From positions 1,240,001 to 1,304,000 of the forward strand of contig NZ_JADOUF010000001.1 in assembly GCF_015751905.1 (NCBI RefSeq): DNA of 64,000 nt. The letters are read 5' to 3'. Shown here piece after piece: positions 25,746-33,820 of this stretch (positions are counted from its first letter, which is position 1; each line of letters begins with the position of its first letter). The translations under genes and the position numbers were made by a program. The notes under the pieces are model-generated. The model saw nothing but the letters and a program-made list of their open reading frames with translations, had not been told where the DNA came from and searched no databases. This DNA is from Longispora fulva (GTDB lineage Bacteria; Actinomycetota; Actinomycetes; Mycobacteriales; Micromonosporaceae).

Positions 25746-25985
25746 CTACGCCGGCTGTCTCGCGAGGTGGTCCGCCAGGGCGGCCAGCGTCGGGTGGTCG
25801 AGGAGTTCGGTCGGGGGGATCGTCCGGCCGAGCAGGACGCCGAGGTCGCCGGCCAGCACGAGGGTGGTGGCCGAGTCGACCCCCAGCGCCTCCATGGTCG
25901 CGGTCGGGTCCACCTCGGACGGTGCGATGGCCAGCAGGTCGGCGACGAAGCCCACCAGCCAGTCCTGGATCGGCTGCGCGGTCAT
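25746..25985 (-). CDS. Free-standing acyl/peptidyl carrier protein
   Basis: A 79-residue carrier protein. The phosphopantetheine site is Ser38 in ALGVDSATTLVLAGDL; helix I (IQDWLVGFVADLLAI) and the late PTLAALADHLA are typical. It starts inside the stop of the NRPS gene (ATGA at 25982-25985). A separate carrier next to a single cyclisation module suggests that it presents the acyl donor or takes the cyclised product. No gene that would load it is seen in the operon. Confidence 0.9.
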   Translation of the reverse strand: MTAQPIQDWLVGFVADLLAIAPSEVDPTATMEALGVDSATTLVLAGDLGVLLGRTIPPTELLDHPTLAALADHLARQPA

Positions 25986-28900
25986 GACGCCTCCCGGGGC
26001 TCGGACGGACCGATCAGGTCGGTGAGGTAGCCGTCGAGGGCCTCCACCGTGGGGTACTCCAGGATCACCGCGACGGGCACGGCCACCCCGAACCGGGTCT
26101 GGATCGCCCCCACCAGCCGCGCGGCCTGCAACGAGTCGCCGCCGGCCTCCAGGAAGTCGTCGCCGAGGTCCAGGTCGGCCAGGCCGAGCGTCTCCCGCCA
26201 GATGTCCACCAGCTGGTATTGGCGTTCCGTCCGCGGCGGCTTCGCCGGCCGGCCCCGGGCCGCCGTCCGGACGCTCGCCCGTGCGAGGGCCTTGCGGTCG
26301 ACCTTGCCGGTGTCGCTGAGCGGCACGGCGTCGAGGGTGTGGATCCGCGACGGCACCATGTGTTTCGGCAGCCGTTCGCCGACGAACGCCTTCAACGCCT
26401 CCGGCTCGAACCGGCGGCGCTCGGCCGGGCCCCGGGCGACGATCACGTCGAAGCCCACCGCCGCCGGGCCGCCGGTGGACAGCACCGTGGTGCCGGTGTA
26501 CCCGGCCGTGGTCAGGACGGCGTCCCACTGCCGGCGGTCCAGCAGCGGGTGCGCGCCGCGCAGCGCGGTGTCCTCGTACCCGTCGAAGCCCTGTTGCAGG
26601 CCCATCGTGAGGTCGAACCACGGGTGGAACGTGGTCTGCTCGACCATGAGCAGCACCGCGTCGGGCGCGAGCACCCCGGACAGGTTGCGCATCGTGCGGC
26701 CGATGTCCTTCGCGTCGTGCAGCACGCTGGCGACGATCACCAGGTCGAACTCGCGGCCGTCGAAGCCCTGGGTCTGCGGGGTGCTGTCGAGGTCGTACAG
26801 TTCGTAGCGGACGAAGGGGTGGTCGGTGAACGCGGTGCGGGCCGCTCCGAGGAAGTACGTCGAGATGTCGGTGAACACGTACTCGGTGGCCTCCGGCGGC
26901 AGCAGCGGCAGCAGGTGACCGGTGAGCGAGCCGTAGCCCGCGCCGACCTCCAGGATCCGCAGCGGCCGGTCGGCCGGCCACTGCGCGACCAGCTCGGCGA
27001 CGGCGGCCGCCGCGATCCGGTACGTCGGGTCGAACAGTCGGGCGTACACCTCCGTGGTGCGGTCGTTGGTGTACAGCTGCGCGGAGTGCAGGTCCTCGGT
27101 GAGCACCCCGGCGACGCCGCCGGCGAGGCTGAGCAGCCAGTCGGTCAGGTCGTCGGGCACGCCGAGCGACCCGCCCAGGCTGGCCCGCACGGCGTCGGCG
27201 ACCGGGCCGGGGATGGCCTGCGGCAGCTCACGGACGACGACGGACCCCTCAGGGTCCGGGCGCAGGAAGCCCCGGTCGGTGAGCACGGCGGTGGCCCGGC
27301 GCAGCCAGCGGTCGTAGCGGCCGGCGACGCCCGCGCCCCGCGCCGTGTGCGCCGGGTCGAACACCCGCCCCGGGCGGTGTGGCATGCCCAGGGCGCGGAA
27401 CGCCGTGCCCACCGCCGCCGCGTGCACGTCGTCGAGCCGCCGCCACGCCTCGAGCAACGCGGCGGTGTCCTCCTCCGGGGCGCTGGCGGCCAGGCCGGTC
27501 AGCCGCCGCCAGAGCGCGTCGTTGTGCGCCCGGTCGGCCGTCTCGACGCCGAACAGGGACTCGTCCGGCGGGTCGGTGGGCACGACGTAGCCGACCAGGC
27601 GGGCCGGGCCGTCCCCTGTCGCGGCGACGGCCACGGACTGGTCGACGCCCGGGTGCTGGCGCAGCACCGCCTCGACCTCGCCGAGTTCCACCCGGTACCC
27701 GTTGATCTTGATCTGGCCGTCGCGCCGGCCGAGGAACTGCAGGGTGCCGTCGGGCAGGTAGCGGCCGTAGTCGCCGGTCCGGTAGAGCCGCACGCCGGTC
27801 ACCGGGTGGGTCGGGAAGCTGGCGGCGGTCTTGTCCGGGTCGCCCCAGTAGCCCCGGGCCAGCCCGTCGCCCTCGATGTACAGCTCGCCGGTCACCCACA
27901 CCGGGCTGGGCCGCAGCCGCGCGTCGAGCACGTGGAACCGCTGATTGCGCAGCGGCGTGCCGTACGGGACGCTCGGCGCGTCCGGCTCCACGTCGGCGGT
28001 CGGGTGCGCGATCGACCAGATCGACGCCTCCGTCGCCCCGCCCAGGCTGAACACCTGCGCGTCCGGCCACAGGTCCGCGATGCGCTCGGGCAGGTCCACC
28101 GGGATCCAGTCGCCGCTGAGCATCACGACCCGCAGGGCCGGGGGCACCTCCGCGCCGGCCTCCAGGTGCTCGACGAGCATCAGCATCTGGGCCGGCACCG
28201 AGTTCCACACGCTGACCCGGTGCTCGGTCATCAGTTTCGCCCAGTGCGCCGGGTCGTTGAGCTTGTCGCCGTCGGGCAGCACGAGGGTCGCGCCGGCGGC
28301 CATGGTGCCGAACAGGTCGTAGACGGACAGGTCGAAGCCCAGGTCGGCGAGGCCGAACACCCGGTCGTCGGCCGTGACCCGGTACCGGTCGTTGATGTCC
28401 ACGACCGTGTTCAGCGCCGACCGGTGCTCGATCATGACGCCCTTGGGGTTGCCGGTGGAGCCCGACGTGTAGATCACATACGCCAGGTCCTCCGGCCGGG
28501 CGGGGTTGTCCGGGGCGTCGAGGTCCGCCGGCAGCGCCGCCAGGTCGAGCCGGGGCAGCCCGTCTGGCCAGCGCTGTTCCCGGGCGGTGGCCCCGGACAC
28601 GATCGCCGCCGCGTCGCCGTCGGTGAGGATCTGCCTCTGGCGCAGGGTGGGCAGGTTCGCGGCGACCGGCAGGTACGCCGCGCCGGCCCGCAGGATGCCG
28701 TACGCGGCCACCACCTGGTCGACGCCCTTGTTGGCGACGATCCCGACGAGCCGGTCGCGGCCCGGGCCGGCCAGCGCGGTGGCGACGGCCGCCGAGCGGG
28801 CCTCCAGTTCTGCGTAGCTGATCGTGCCGGCCGGGCTGATCACCGCCGGCTGGTCGGGGCGGTGCGGCACCTGGGCCAGGAACGGCTCGTGCAGCAGCCC

Positions 28901-30316
28901 GGCGGGCAGCGGGCCGGCCGTGTCGTTGGCCCGGCGGCGGGAGGCCACCTGGCGGTCGGGGAGCGCCACGGCCAGGTCGGCGTCCCAGGCGTCGTCGTCG
29001 CTGGCCAGCCGCTCGACGAGGGACGTGTACGCCTCGAACATGTCGTCGAGCATCCCGGCCGGGAACAGCTCCTCGATCGCGTCCCAGGACAGCTCCAGGG
29101 TGCCGGTGACGTCGACGACCTGGTGGTCGAGCCACACCTGGGGGGTCTGGCTGACCCGGTAGCCGATGTCGCCGAAGTACTCCCGGGGCCCGCTGAGGTC
29201 GGCGACCGTGCCGAGTCCGCTGGTGAACACGACCGGGATGGTCTCGAAGCCGGTCTGCAGGCCGCGGCGGCGGCGTTCGCGCAGGGTGTGCAGGGCGCTG
29301 GCGTAGCGGTGCCGCAGGTCCTGTTGCAGCTGGGACTGGGTCCGGCCGACCTTGTCGACGAACCCGTCGGCGCCGGTGGTGTCGACCTCCAGCAGGCAGA
29401 TGGAGGTGAAGTCGCCGACCACGTCGCGCAGGTGCGGGTGCGCCATCCGGTGCCCGCGCCCGTCGTCGGTGAGCACGAGGGGCAGCCGGTTGAACAGGGT
29501 CAGGTTCAGGGTGAAGCGCTCCGTGCCGCTCCACAGCGCCAGGACCTCGCCGAACGCGGTGGCCAGCACGGCGGTCGGGGTCAGGCCGCGCGCGCGGGCC
29601 CGGTCGGCGAACCGCTGCCACAGGTCGGGCCGCAGCCGGTACTCCCGGTGGGTGAACACCGGCTTGCGCACGCTCGCCGGGGACTTCGCGAGGGGCAGGT
29701 CGGGCGGCGGGGCGAGGGTGTCGGCCCGGCCGGTCCAGTAGTCCAGCGCCGACAGGTAGCGCGACCCGGTGTGCGCCTCCTCGAGGGCCTCGACGTACTC
29801 CCGGAACGAGGTCTCGATCGGCGCCAGCACGGTCTCCGGGTGCTGGCACAGCAGCGCCCACTCGCTGAACAGGACGGCCACGCTGGCCAGGTCGACCATC
29901 AGCAGGTCGAGGCTGATGTGCAGCCGGTCGTGGTCGGGCAGCCGGGTCAGCCGCAGGCCGAACAGCGGCCAGGTCGTCGCCGGGTACACGTGGTGGGACA
30001 TCTCCGCGCGGATCTCGTCGAGCCGGTCGTCGACCTCCGCGGGTTCGGCGTCGCGCAGGTCCACGCACGCGATCTCGTACTCCGGCACGTCGTCGAGGAT
30101 CCGTTGCCGGCCGTCGTCGCCGACCACGGCGCGGAGCATCTCGTGCCGCGCGACGAGCCGCCGCCACGCCGTGGTGAGCAGGTCGGGGTCGAGGCGTTTG
30201 CCGTCGAGTTCGAAGTAGGCGTGCGGGGCGACGTTGCCGAGGACGAAGTTGGGGCCCCGGCCGACCCAATAGGCGTACTGGATCTCGGTCAGCGGAAAGG
30301 ACTCAGTGTTGTCCAC
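25982..30316 (-). CDS. Single-module NRPS: cyclisation-adenylation(Cys)-methyltransferase-carrier
   Basis: 1444 residues, no other module. Residues 1-450 are a heterocyclisation domain: the usual HHxxxDG is replaced by D137-x4-D142-x2-S145. The adenylation domain spans about 470-905 with YTSGSTGNPKG at 615-625. By-eye specificity residues are D662, L663, Y666, N705, M732, S734, L758, I766 and W767, matching the published cysteine code of yersiniabactin/pyochelin-type synthetases. An embedded methyltransferase (about 930-1300; EVGAGYG at 1123-1129 intact) interrupts the A domain before the A10 lysine (K1338). The carrier serine is S1395 in GGDSLQ. The layout resembles PchF without its thioesterase. 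It should condense an acyl donor with cysteine, close a thiazoline ring and methylate. It heads a four-gene operon. Confidence 0.95.
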   Translation of the reverse strand: MDNTESFPLTEIQYAYWVGRGPNFVLGNVAPHAYFELDGKRLDPDLLTTAWRRLVARHEMLRAVVGDDGRQRILDDVPEYEIACVDLRDAEPAEVDDRLDEIRAEMSHHVYPATTWPLFGLRLTRLPDHDRLHISLDLLMVDLASVAVLFSEWALLCQHPETVLAPIETSFREYVEALEEAHTGSRYLSALDYWTGRADTLAPPPDLPLAKSPASVRKPVFTHREYRLRPDLWQRFADRARARGLTPTAVLATAFGEVLALWSGTERFTLNLTLFNRLPLVLTDDGRGHRMAHPHLRDVVGDFTSICLLEVDTTGADGFVDKVGRTQSQLQQDLRHRYASALHTLRERRRRGLQTGFETIPVVFTSGLGTVADLSGPREYFGDIGYRVSQTPQVWLDHQVVDVTGTLELSWDAIEELFPAGMLDDMFEAYTSLVERLASDDDAWDADLAVALPDRQVASRRRANDTAGPLPAGLLHEPFLAQVPHRPDQPAVISPAGTISYAELEARSAAVATALAGPGRDRLVGIVANKGVDQVVAAYGILRAGAAYLPVAANLPTLRQRQILTDGDAAAIVSGATAREQRWPDGLPRLDLAALPADLDAPDNPARPEDLAYVIYTSGSTGNPKGVMIEHRSALNTVVDINDRYRVTADDRVFGLADLGFDLSVYDLFGTMAAGATLVLPDGDKLNDPAHWAKLMTEHRVSVWNSVPAQMLMLVEHLEAGAEVPPALRVVMLSGDWIPVDLPERIADLWPDAQVFSLGGATEASIWSIAHPTADVEPDAPSVPYGTPLRNQRFHVLDARLRPSPVWVTGELYIEGDGLARGYWGDPDKTAASFPTHPVTGVRLYRTGDYGRYLPDGTLQFLGRRDGQIKINGYRVELGEVEAVLRQHPGVDQSVAVAATGDGPARLVGYVVPTDPPDESLFGVETADRAHNDALWRRLTGLAASAPEEDTAALLEAWRRLDDVHAAAVGTAFRALGMPHRPGRVFDPAHTARGAGVAGRYDRWLRRATAVLTDRGFLRPDPEGSVVVRELPQAIPGPVADAVRASLGGSLGVPDDLTDWLLSLAGGVAGVLTEDLHSAQLYTNDRTTEVYARLFDPTYRIAAAAVAELVAQWPADRPLRILEVGAGYGSLTGHLLPLLPPEATEYVFTDISTYFLGAARTAFTDHPFVRYELYDLDSTPQTQGFDGREFDLVIVASVLHDAKDIGRTMRNLSGVLAPDAVLLMVEQTTFHPWFDLTMGLQQGFDGYEDTALRGAHPLLDRRQWDAVLTTAGYTGTTVLSTGGPAAVGFDVIVARGPAERRRFEPEALKAFVGERLPKHMVPSRIHTLDAVPLSDTGKVDRKALARASVRTAARGRPAKPPRTERQYQLVDIWRETLGLADLDLGDDFLEAGGDSLQAARLVGAIQTRFGVAVPVAVILEYPTVEALDGYLTDLIGPSEPREAS

Positions 30317-30635
30317 GCGGACACCCCCCGGGCGCGACGCGGCATCGTGACATCTTCATATGTGATGTACCAGCCTTATCCAGGTCAATGCGCCTCAATG
30401 GGCGGAGAGGCGGCAGAGCTAATGATCGCCACCGTTTATTCCCGGTGGCTTCTCCCAGGATGCTCACTTCGTCGGATCCGATGTGGACATACCTGGGGGG
30501 CTCTGACCTCGACCTGGGCCGCTACCCGACGCGACCGCCCCGGGCGGGTCGGGCGCGAAACGGAAGATCTTTGACGGTTACGGTGGTTCCCGACCCGGCG
30601 CGCGGCGGTCGACCCGCGCCGGACGGCCGGTCAGG
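30317..30635. other. Intergenic region holding the NRPS promoter and an upstream terminator
   Basis: 319 bp with no coding frame. Directly past the dehydrogenase stop, arms at 30595-30602 and 30615-30622 form an 8-bp hairpin, inside a looser one (30545-30553 with 30589-30597), a likely terminator for the dehydrogenase. The NRPS promoter must lie nearer 30317; TTGACC reads on the minus strand at 30388-30383 but has no convincing -10. No binding site was recognised. Confidence 0.45.
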
Positions 30636-31667
30636 TCACGCCATCCGGGCCAGGTCGGCGTGCCGCACCGCGCCCCGCAATGGCAGCCCGGCGGCGTACC
30701 GCTCGATGTCGGCGACCGCGTAGGCGCCCAGCAGGCGGAGCTCGCGGCCGCGTACCCCCGCGATGTGCGGGGTGACCAGAACGTTCGGCAGCACCAGCAG
30801 CGGGTGGTCCAGGGGCAGCGGCTCGGGGTCGGTGACGTCGAGGACGGCGTCGAGCCGGCCGGCGGCGCAGTGCCGGGTGAGCGCGGCGGTGTCGATCAGC
30901 GCGCCGCGCGCCGTGTTGATCACGACCGCCCCGTCCCGGAGCAGGTCGAGCCGGCGGGCGTCGAGCAGGTGGTGGGTCTCGGGCAGCGACGGGGCGTGCA
31001 CGGTGACGATGTCCGACCGCCGGCACAGGGTGTCCAGGTCGACGAGCGTCGCGCCCCCGCCGCCCGCCGCACCGCCGCCGCCCGGCGGGGCGGCCCGGAA
31101 CTCCGCCGGGTCCGCGTACGGGTCGGCCACCAGGACCTCGACGCCGTAGTCGGCGAGCATCGCGATCACCAGCCGGCCGACCCGGGACGCGCCGACCACC
31201 CCGACGACGCACCCGGTCAGGCCGGTCGCCTCGCCAGGGGCGTGCCGGTGGCCGTCGTGGCCGTTGCGCAGGTCGCGCGCGGCCCCGAAGGCCCGCTTCG
31301 CCGCGAGGACCAGGGCTGCCAGGGTGTACTCCGCGACCGGCCGCGCGTTGGCCTCGGCGGCGGAGGACACCAGGATGCCGGCCGCGTACACGGCGTCGGT
31401 GACGTGGCCCTTGACCGACCCGGCGGCGTGCACGACGGCCCGCAACCGGGGCGCGCCGGCCAGGAACTCCGCGTCGATGGTCGGGCAGCCCCAGCCGGTG
31501 AGCAGCACCTCGGCCCGGGCGAGCGCGGCCGGGGCCGGGCCGGCCTGGAGGTTGACCGCCGGGTCCCAGGTGGCGGTCCGGTCCAGCCGGGCCCGGAGGT
31601 CGGCCGGCAGCAGGTCGCCGACGAGGTCGGGCGGCAGGGCGAGGACGACGGCGGGATGGTCGGACAT
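30636..31667 (-). CDS. D-isomer-specific 2-hydroxyacid dehydrogenase
   Basis: A 343-residue NAD-dependent dehydrogenase. The dinucleotide loop reads VGVVGASRVGRLV, a variant of the usual GxGxxG, at about 160. The catalytic Arg (VINTARGALID), Glu (DVTDPEPLP) and His (LVTPHIAGVRG) are all present. A glycine-rich insertion near residue 205 is low complexity. Members reduce or oxidise short 2-hydroxy acids such as glyoxylate, hydroxypyruvate or sugar-derived acids. ATG 31667 has a GGGGG site. It lies divergent from the sugar importer and carries a LacI-like site just upstream, so it is likely part of the same catabolic regulon (inference). Confidence 0.88.
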   Translation of the reverse strand: MSDHPAVVLALPPDLVGDLLPADLRARLDRTATWDPAVNLQAGPAPAALARAEVLLTGWGCPTIDAEFLAGAPRLRAVVHAAGSVKGHVTDAVYAAGILVSSAAEANARPVAEYTLAALVLAAKRAFGAARDLRNGHDGHRHAPGEATGLTGCVVGVVGASRVGRLVIAMLADYGVEVLVADPYADPAEFRAAPPGGGGAAGGGGATLVDLDTLCRRSDIVTVHAPSLPETHHLLDARRLDLLRDGAVVINTARGALIDTAALTRHCAAGRLDAVLDVTDPEPLPLDHPLLVLPNVLVTPHIAGVRGRELRLLGAYAVADIERYAAGLPLRGAVRHADLARMA

Positions 31668-31688
31668 GGTGCCCCCGGTTCGGCGGAA

Positions 31689-31700
31689 GTAAACGATTAC
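31689..31700. promoter_or_regulatory. LacI-type operator in front of the dehydrogenase
   Basis: GTAAACGATTAC, an imperfect palindrome with the central CG typical of LacI-family sites, 22 bp upstream of the dehydrogenase start. It shares GTAAACGnTT with the two sites by the LacI gene at 36616 and 36692. Confidence 0.6.
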
Positions 31701-31754
31701 TGAAGTTGCACCGTAAGCCGATCGGGCTGGTGCGCGCAAGTGGCTCAAGTCACC

Positions 31755-31774
31755 GTTGGAAAGCGGTTTCCAAC
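31755..31774. promoter_or_regulatory. 20-bp palindrome in the divergent region
   Basis: Arms GTTGGAAA (31755-31762) and TTTCCAAC (31767-31774) pair perfectly around GCGG. The central CG and GGAAA/TTTCC arms look like a second LacI/GalR-type operator, possibly for a different regulator than the GTAAACG sites. Confidence 0.55.
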
Positions 31775-31833
31775 CCGGGAATAACATACCAAATCCGGCA
31801 AAAAAGTCCTGAGATAACTGGCTGGACACCCTC

Positions 31834-31862
31834 TTGACCTGAAGTAGTAACCGTTTTAGTGT
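31834..31862 (+). promoter_or_regulatory. Importer promoter with embedded LacI-type site
   Basis: TTGACC (31834-31839) and TAGTGT (31857-31862) are separated by 17 bp, about 45 bp upstream of the first permease. The spacer holds GTAACCGTTTTA (31847-31858), related to the GTAAACGTTTTC operator. Repressor bound here would block polymerase. Confidence 0.6.
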
Positions 31863-31908
31863 CACGCCAGATAGTCCCTGAGCGATCCCGTGACCGAGAG
31901 GACAGAAG

Positions 31909-32850
31909 GTGACCGTGACCAGCCCGCCACCGACGCCCCGCCCGCCGAGCCGGCGCCGTCGGCTGCGCCGGGACGCGCTGCTGCTCGCCCTGATGCTGCC
32001 GGGCGTTGCCTACTTCCTGGTGTTCCACTACGGCGCGCTGTTCGGGAACGTGATCGCCTTCCAGGACTTCGTGCCCTACCTGGGCGTCGGCGACAGCGAC
32101 TGGGTCGGCTTCTCCAACTTCGCCGCGATGTTCGGCGACCCGGCCTTCTGGAACGCGGTGCTCAACACCGTGCTGATCGCGGCGCTGCAGCTGGTGTTCT
32201 ACTTCCCGGTACCCCTCGCGTTGGCTCTGCTCCTGCACAGCCTGACGGGGAAGTTCCTGCAGAAGTTCGTGCAGAGCGTGGTCTACCTGCCGCACTTCAT
32301 CTCGTGGGTGATCGTGATCGCGCTGTTCCAGCAGATCCTGGGCGGCACCGGGGTGCTCAACGGCTTCCTCGGCGACCACGGCCTGCACACCGTGGACATC
32401 ATCGGCAACCCGACGCTGTACAAGCCGCTCGTCGTCGCCCAGGTGATCTGGAAGGAGTCGGGCTTCGGCACGATCATCTTCCTGGCCGCGCTGTCCCAGG
32501 TCGACGTGCAGCAGTACGAGGCCGCCGCCCTGGACGGGGCCGGCTACGGCCGCCGGCTGTGGCACGTCACCCTGCCGGCGATCCGGCCCGTGATCGTGCT
32601 GCTGCTGATCCTGCGGCTCGGCGAGTTCCTCTCCATCGGGTTCGAGCAGTTCTTCCTGCAACGCGACGCCGTGGGCCCCGAGGCCGGCGAGGTGATCGAC
32701 ACCTTCGTCTACTACGCCGGCTTCGCCAACGGCAACTGGGGCCTGGCCGCCGCGGCCGGCCTGTTCAAGGGCGTGGTCGGCCTGGGGCTGATCTACACCG
32801 CGAACCGGATCGCCCACCGACTCGGAGAACAAGGGGTGTACGCGCGATGA
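31909..32850 (+). CDS. Carbohydrate ABC transporter permease (LplB type)
   Basis: A 313-residue permease with six helices and the cytoplasmic EAA loop EAAALDGAGYGRRLWHVTLP at about 204-223, which docks to the ATPase. The LMLPGVAYFLVFHYGALFGNVIAFQDF opening is typical of the LplB/YtcQ oligosaccharide systems. GTG 31909 follows a GAGAGG site; GTG 31915 is equally possible. It overlaps the next permease by four bases. No ATPase gene is present, so a shared MsiK-like ATPase encoded elsewhere is expected (known for actinomycetes; inferred here). Confidence 0.92.
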   Translation: MTVTSPPPTPRPPSRRRRLRRDALLLALMLPGVAYFLVFHYGALFGNVIAFQDFVPYLGVGDSDWVGFSNFAAMFGDPAFWNAVLNTVLIAALQLVFYFPVPLALALLLHSLTGKFLQKFVQSVVYLPHFISWVIVIALFQQILGGTGVLNGFLGDHGLHTVDIIGNPTLYKPLVVAQVIWKESGFGTIIFLAALSQVDVQQYEAAALDGAGYGRRLWHVTLPAIRPVIVLLLILRLGEFLSIGFEQFFLQRDAVGPEAGEVIDTFVYYAGFANGNWGLAAAAGLFKGVVGLGLIYTANRIAHRLGEQGVYAR

Positions 32851-33728
32851 GACCCGCCTGGCAAGGACGACCCACCATCGCGGTGCGGGTGGCCAAGGGC
32901 GTCGCGCTCCTGGTCGTGACGCTCCTCGTCGTGTTCCCTCTGTGGACGGTCGTGGCCACCAGCATCAGTTCCCCGGAACTCGTGACGGCCAACGGCGGCT
33001 ACGTGATCTGGCCCTCGGACCTGTCCGTCGACGCCTACCGCGAGATCCTCGGCGGCGGCATCGTCACCCGGGCGCTGCTGGTCAGCGCCGGGGTCACCAT
33101 CATCGGCACCGCCCTGAGCCTGGTCGCCACGATCGGCCTCGCCTACGGGCTGGCCCGGCCGCAACTGTTCGGCGGCCGGCCGATCCTGCTGACGGTCATG
33201 TTCACGTTCCTGTTCCCGCCGAGCATGATCCCGCTGTTCCTGATCGTGAAGGGCACCGGCCTGTTCGACACCTTCTCCGCGCTCGTGCTGCCGTTCCTCG
33301 TCAACGTGTTCAACCTCGTGGTGATGCGCGGCTTCTTCCAGTCGGTCCCGGCCGAGCTCCTGGAGGCGGCCCGGATCGACGGGGCCGGCGAGTTCCGGAT
33401 CCTGCTCCGGGTGGTCCTGCCGCTGTCCAAGGCCGTGGTCGCCGTGATCGGGCTGTTCTACGCCGTCGCGTACTGGAACAGGTTCTTCGAGGCGATCATC
33501 TACTTCAACGACCAGTCGAAGTGGCCGATCGGCACCGTGCTGCGCCAGTACGTCACCCAGGGCGCGCAGCTCGCCGACTCCAGTGTCAGCGAGTCCGCCA
33601 GCGCGAACGCCCCCCAGTCGATCCAGATGGCCGTCGTCGTACTCGCCACTCTGCCGATCGTGTGTCTCTACCCGTTCGTCCAGCGCTACTTCGTCAAGGG
33701 CGTCCTCACCGGGGCGGTCAAGGCGTGA
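32847..33728 (+). CDS. Carbohydrate ABC transporter permease (LplC/YtcP type)
   Basis: A 293-residue partner permease, six helices, EAA motif LEAARIDGAGEFRILLRVVLP near residue 180 and the usual C-terminal end FVQRYFVKGVLTGAVKA. It is translationally coupled to the first permease (ATGA at 32847-32850). It forms the heterodimeric channel with that protein for import of an oligosaccharide, probably a uronide-rich one judged from the neighbouring enzymes (inference). Its last fifteen codons recur 80 bp downstream as a relic. Confidence 0.92.
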   Translation: MRPAWQGRPTIAVRVAKGVALLVVTLLVVFPLWTVVATSISSPELVTANGGYVIWPSDLSVDAYREILGGGIVTRALLVSAGVTIIGTALSLVATIGLAYGLARPQLFGGRPILLTVMFTFLFPPSMIPLFLIVKGTGLFDTFSALVLPFLVNVFNLVVMRGFFQSVPAELLEAARIDGAGEFRILLRVVLPLSKAVVAVIGLFYAVAYWNRFFEAIIYFNDQSKWPIGTVLRQYVTQGAQLADSSVSESASANAPQSIQMAVVVLATLPIVCLYPFVQRYFVKGVLTGAVKA

Positions 33729-33763
33729 TGCGACGTGTCCCTCCACCCCCAGAGTTTCAGCTG

Positions 33764-33808
33764 CGCTACTTCGTCAAGGGCGTCCTGACCGGCGCCGTCA
33801 AGGCTTAG
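33764..33808 (+). pseudogene. Relic 3' end of a second LplC-type permease gene
   Basis: 45 bp that encode RYFVKGVLTGAVKA plus a stop, the same peptide that ends the intact permease at 33684-33728. The two DNA copies differ only at synonymous third positions (four of them) and in the stop codon (TGA versus TAG). A recent tandem duplication would give identical DNA; synonymous drift points to the tail of a diverged paralogous permease, left after a deletion or recombination. A short unrelated stretch (33729-33763) separates the copies. It sits directly before the binding-protein gene. Confidence 0.75.
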
Positions 33809-33820
33809 AAGGGAATGACC

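Noticed and set aside
26219-30574. An open frame of 1451 codons on the plus strand opposite the NRPS
   Set aside because: Its translation is Arg/Gly/Val/His-rich without motifs, while the minus strand encodes a complete NRPS. It is an antisense shadow caused by high GC.
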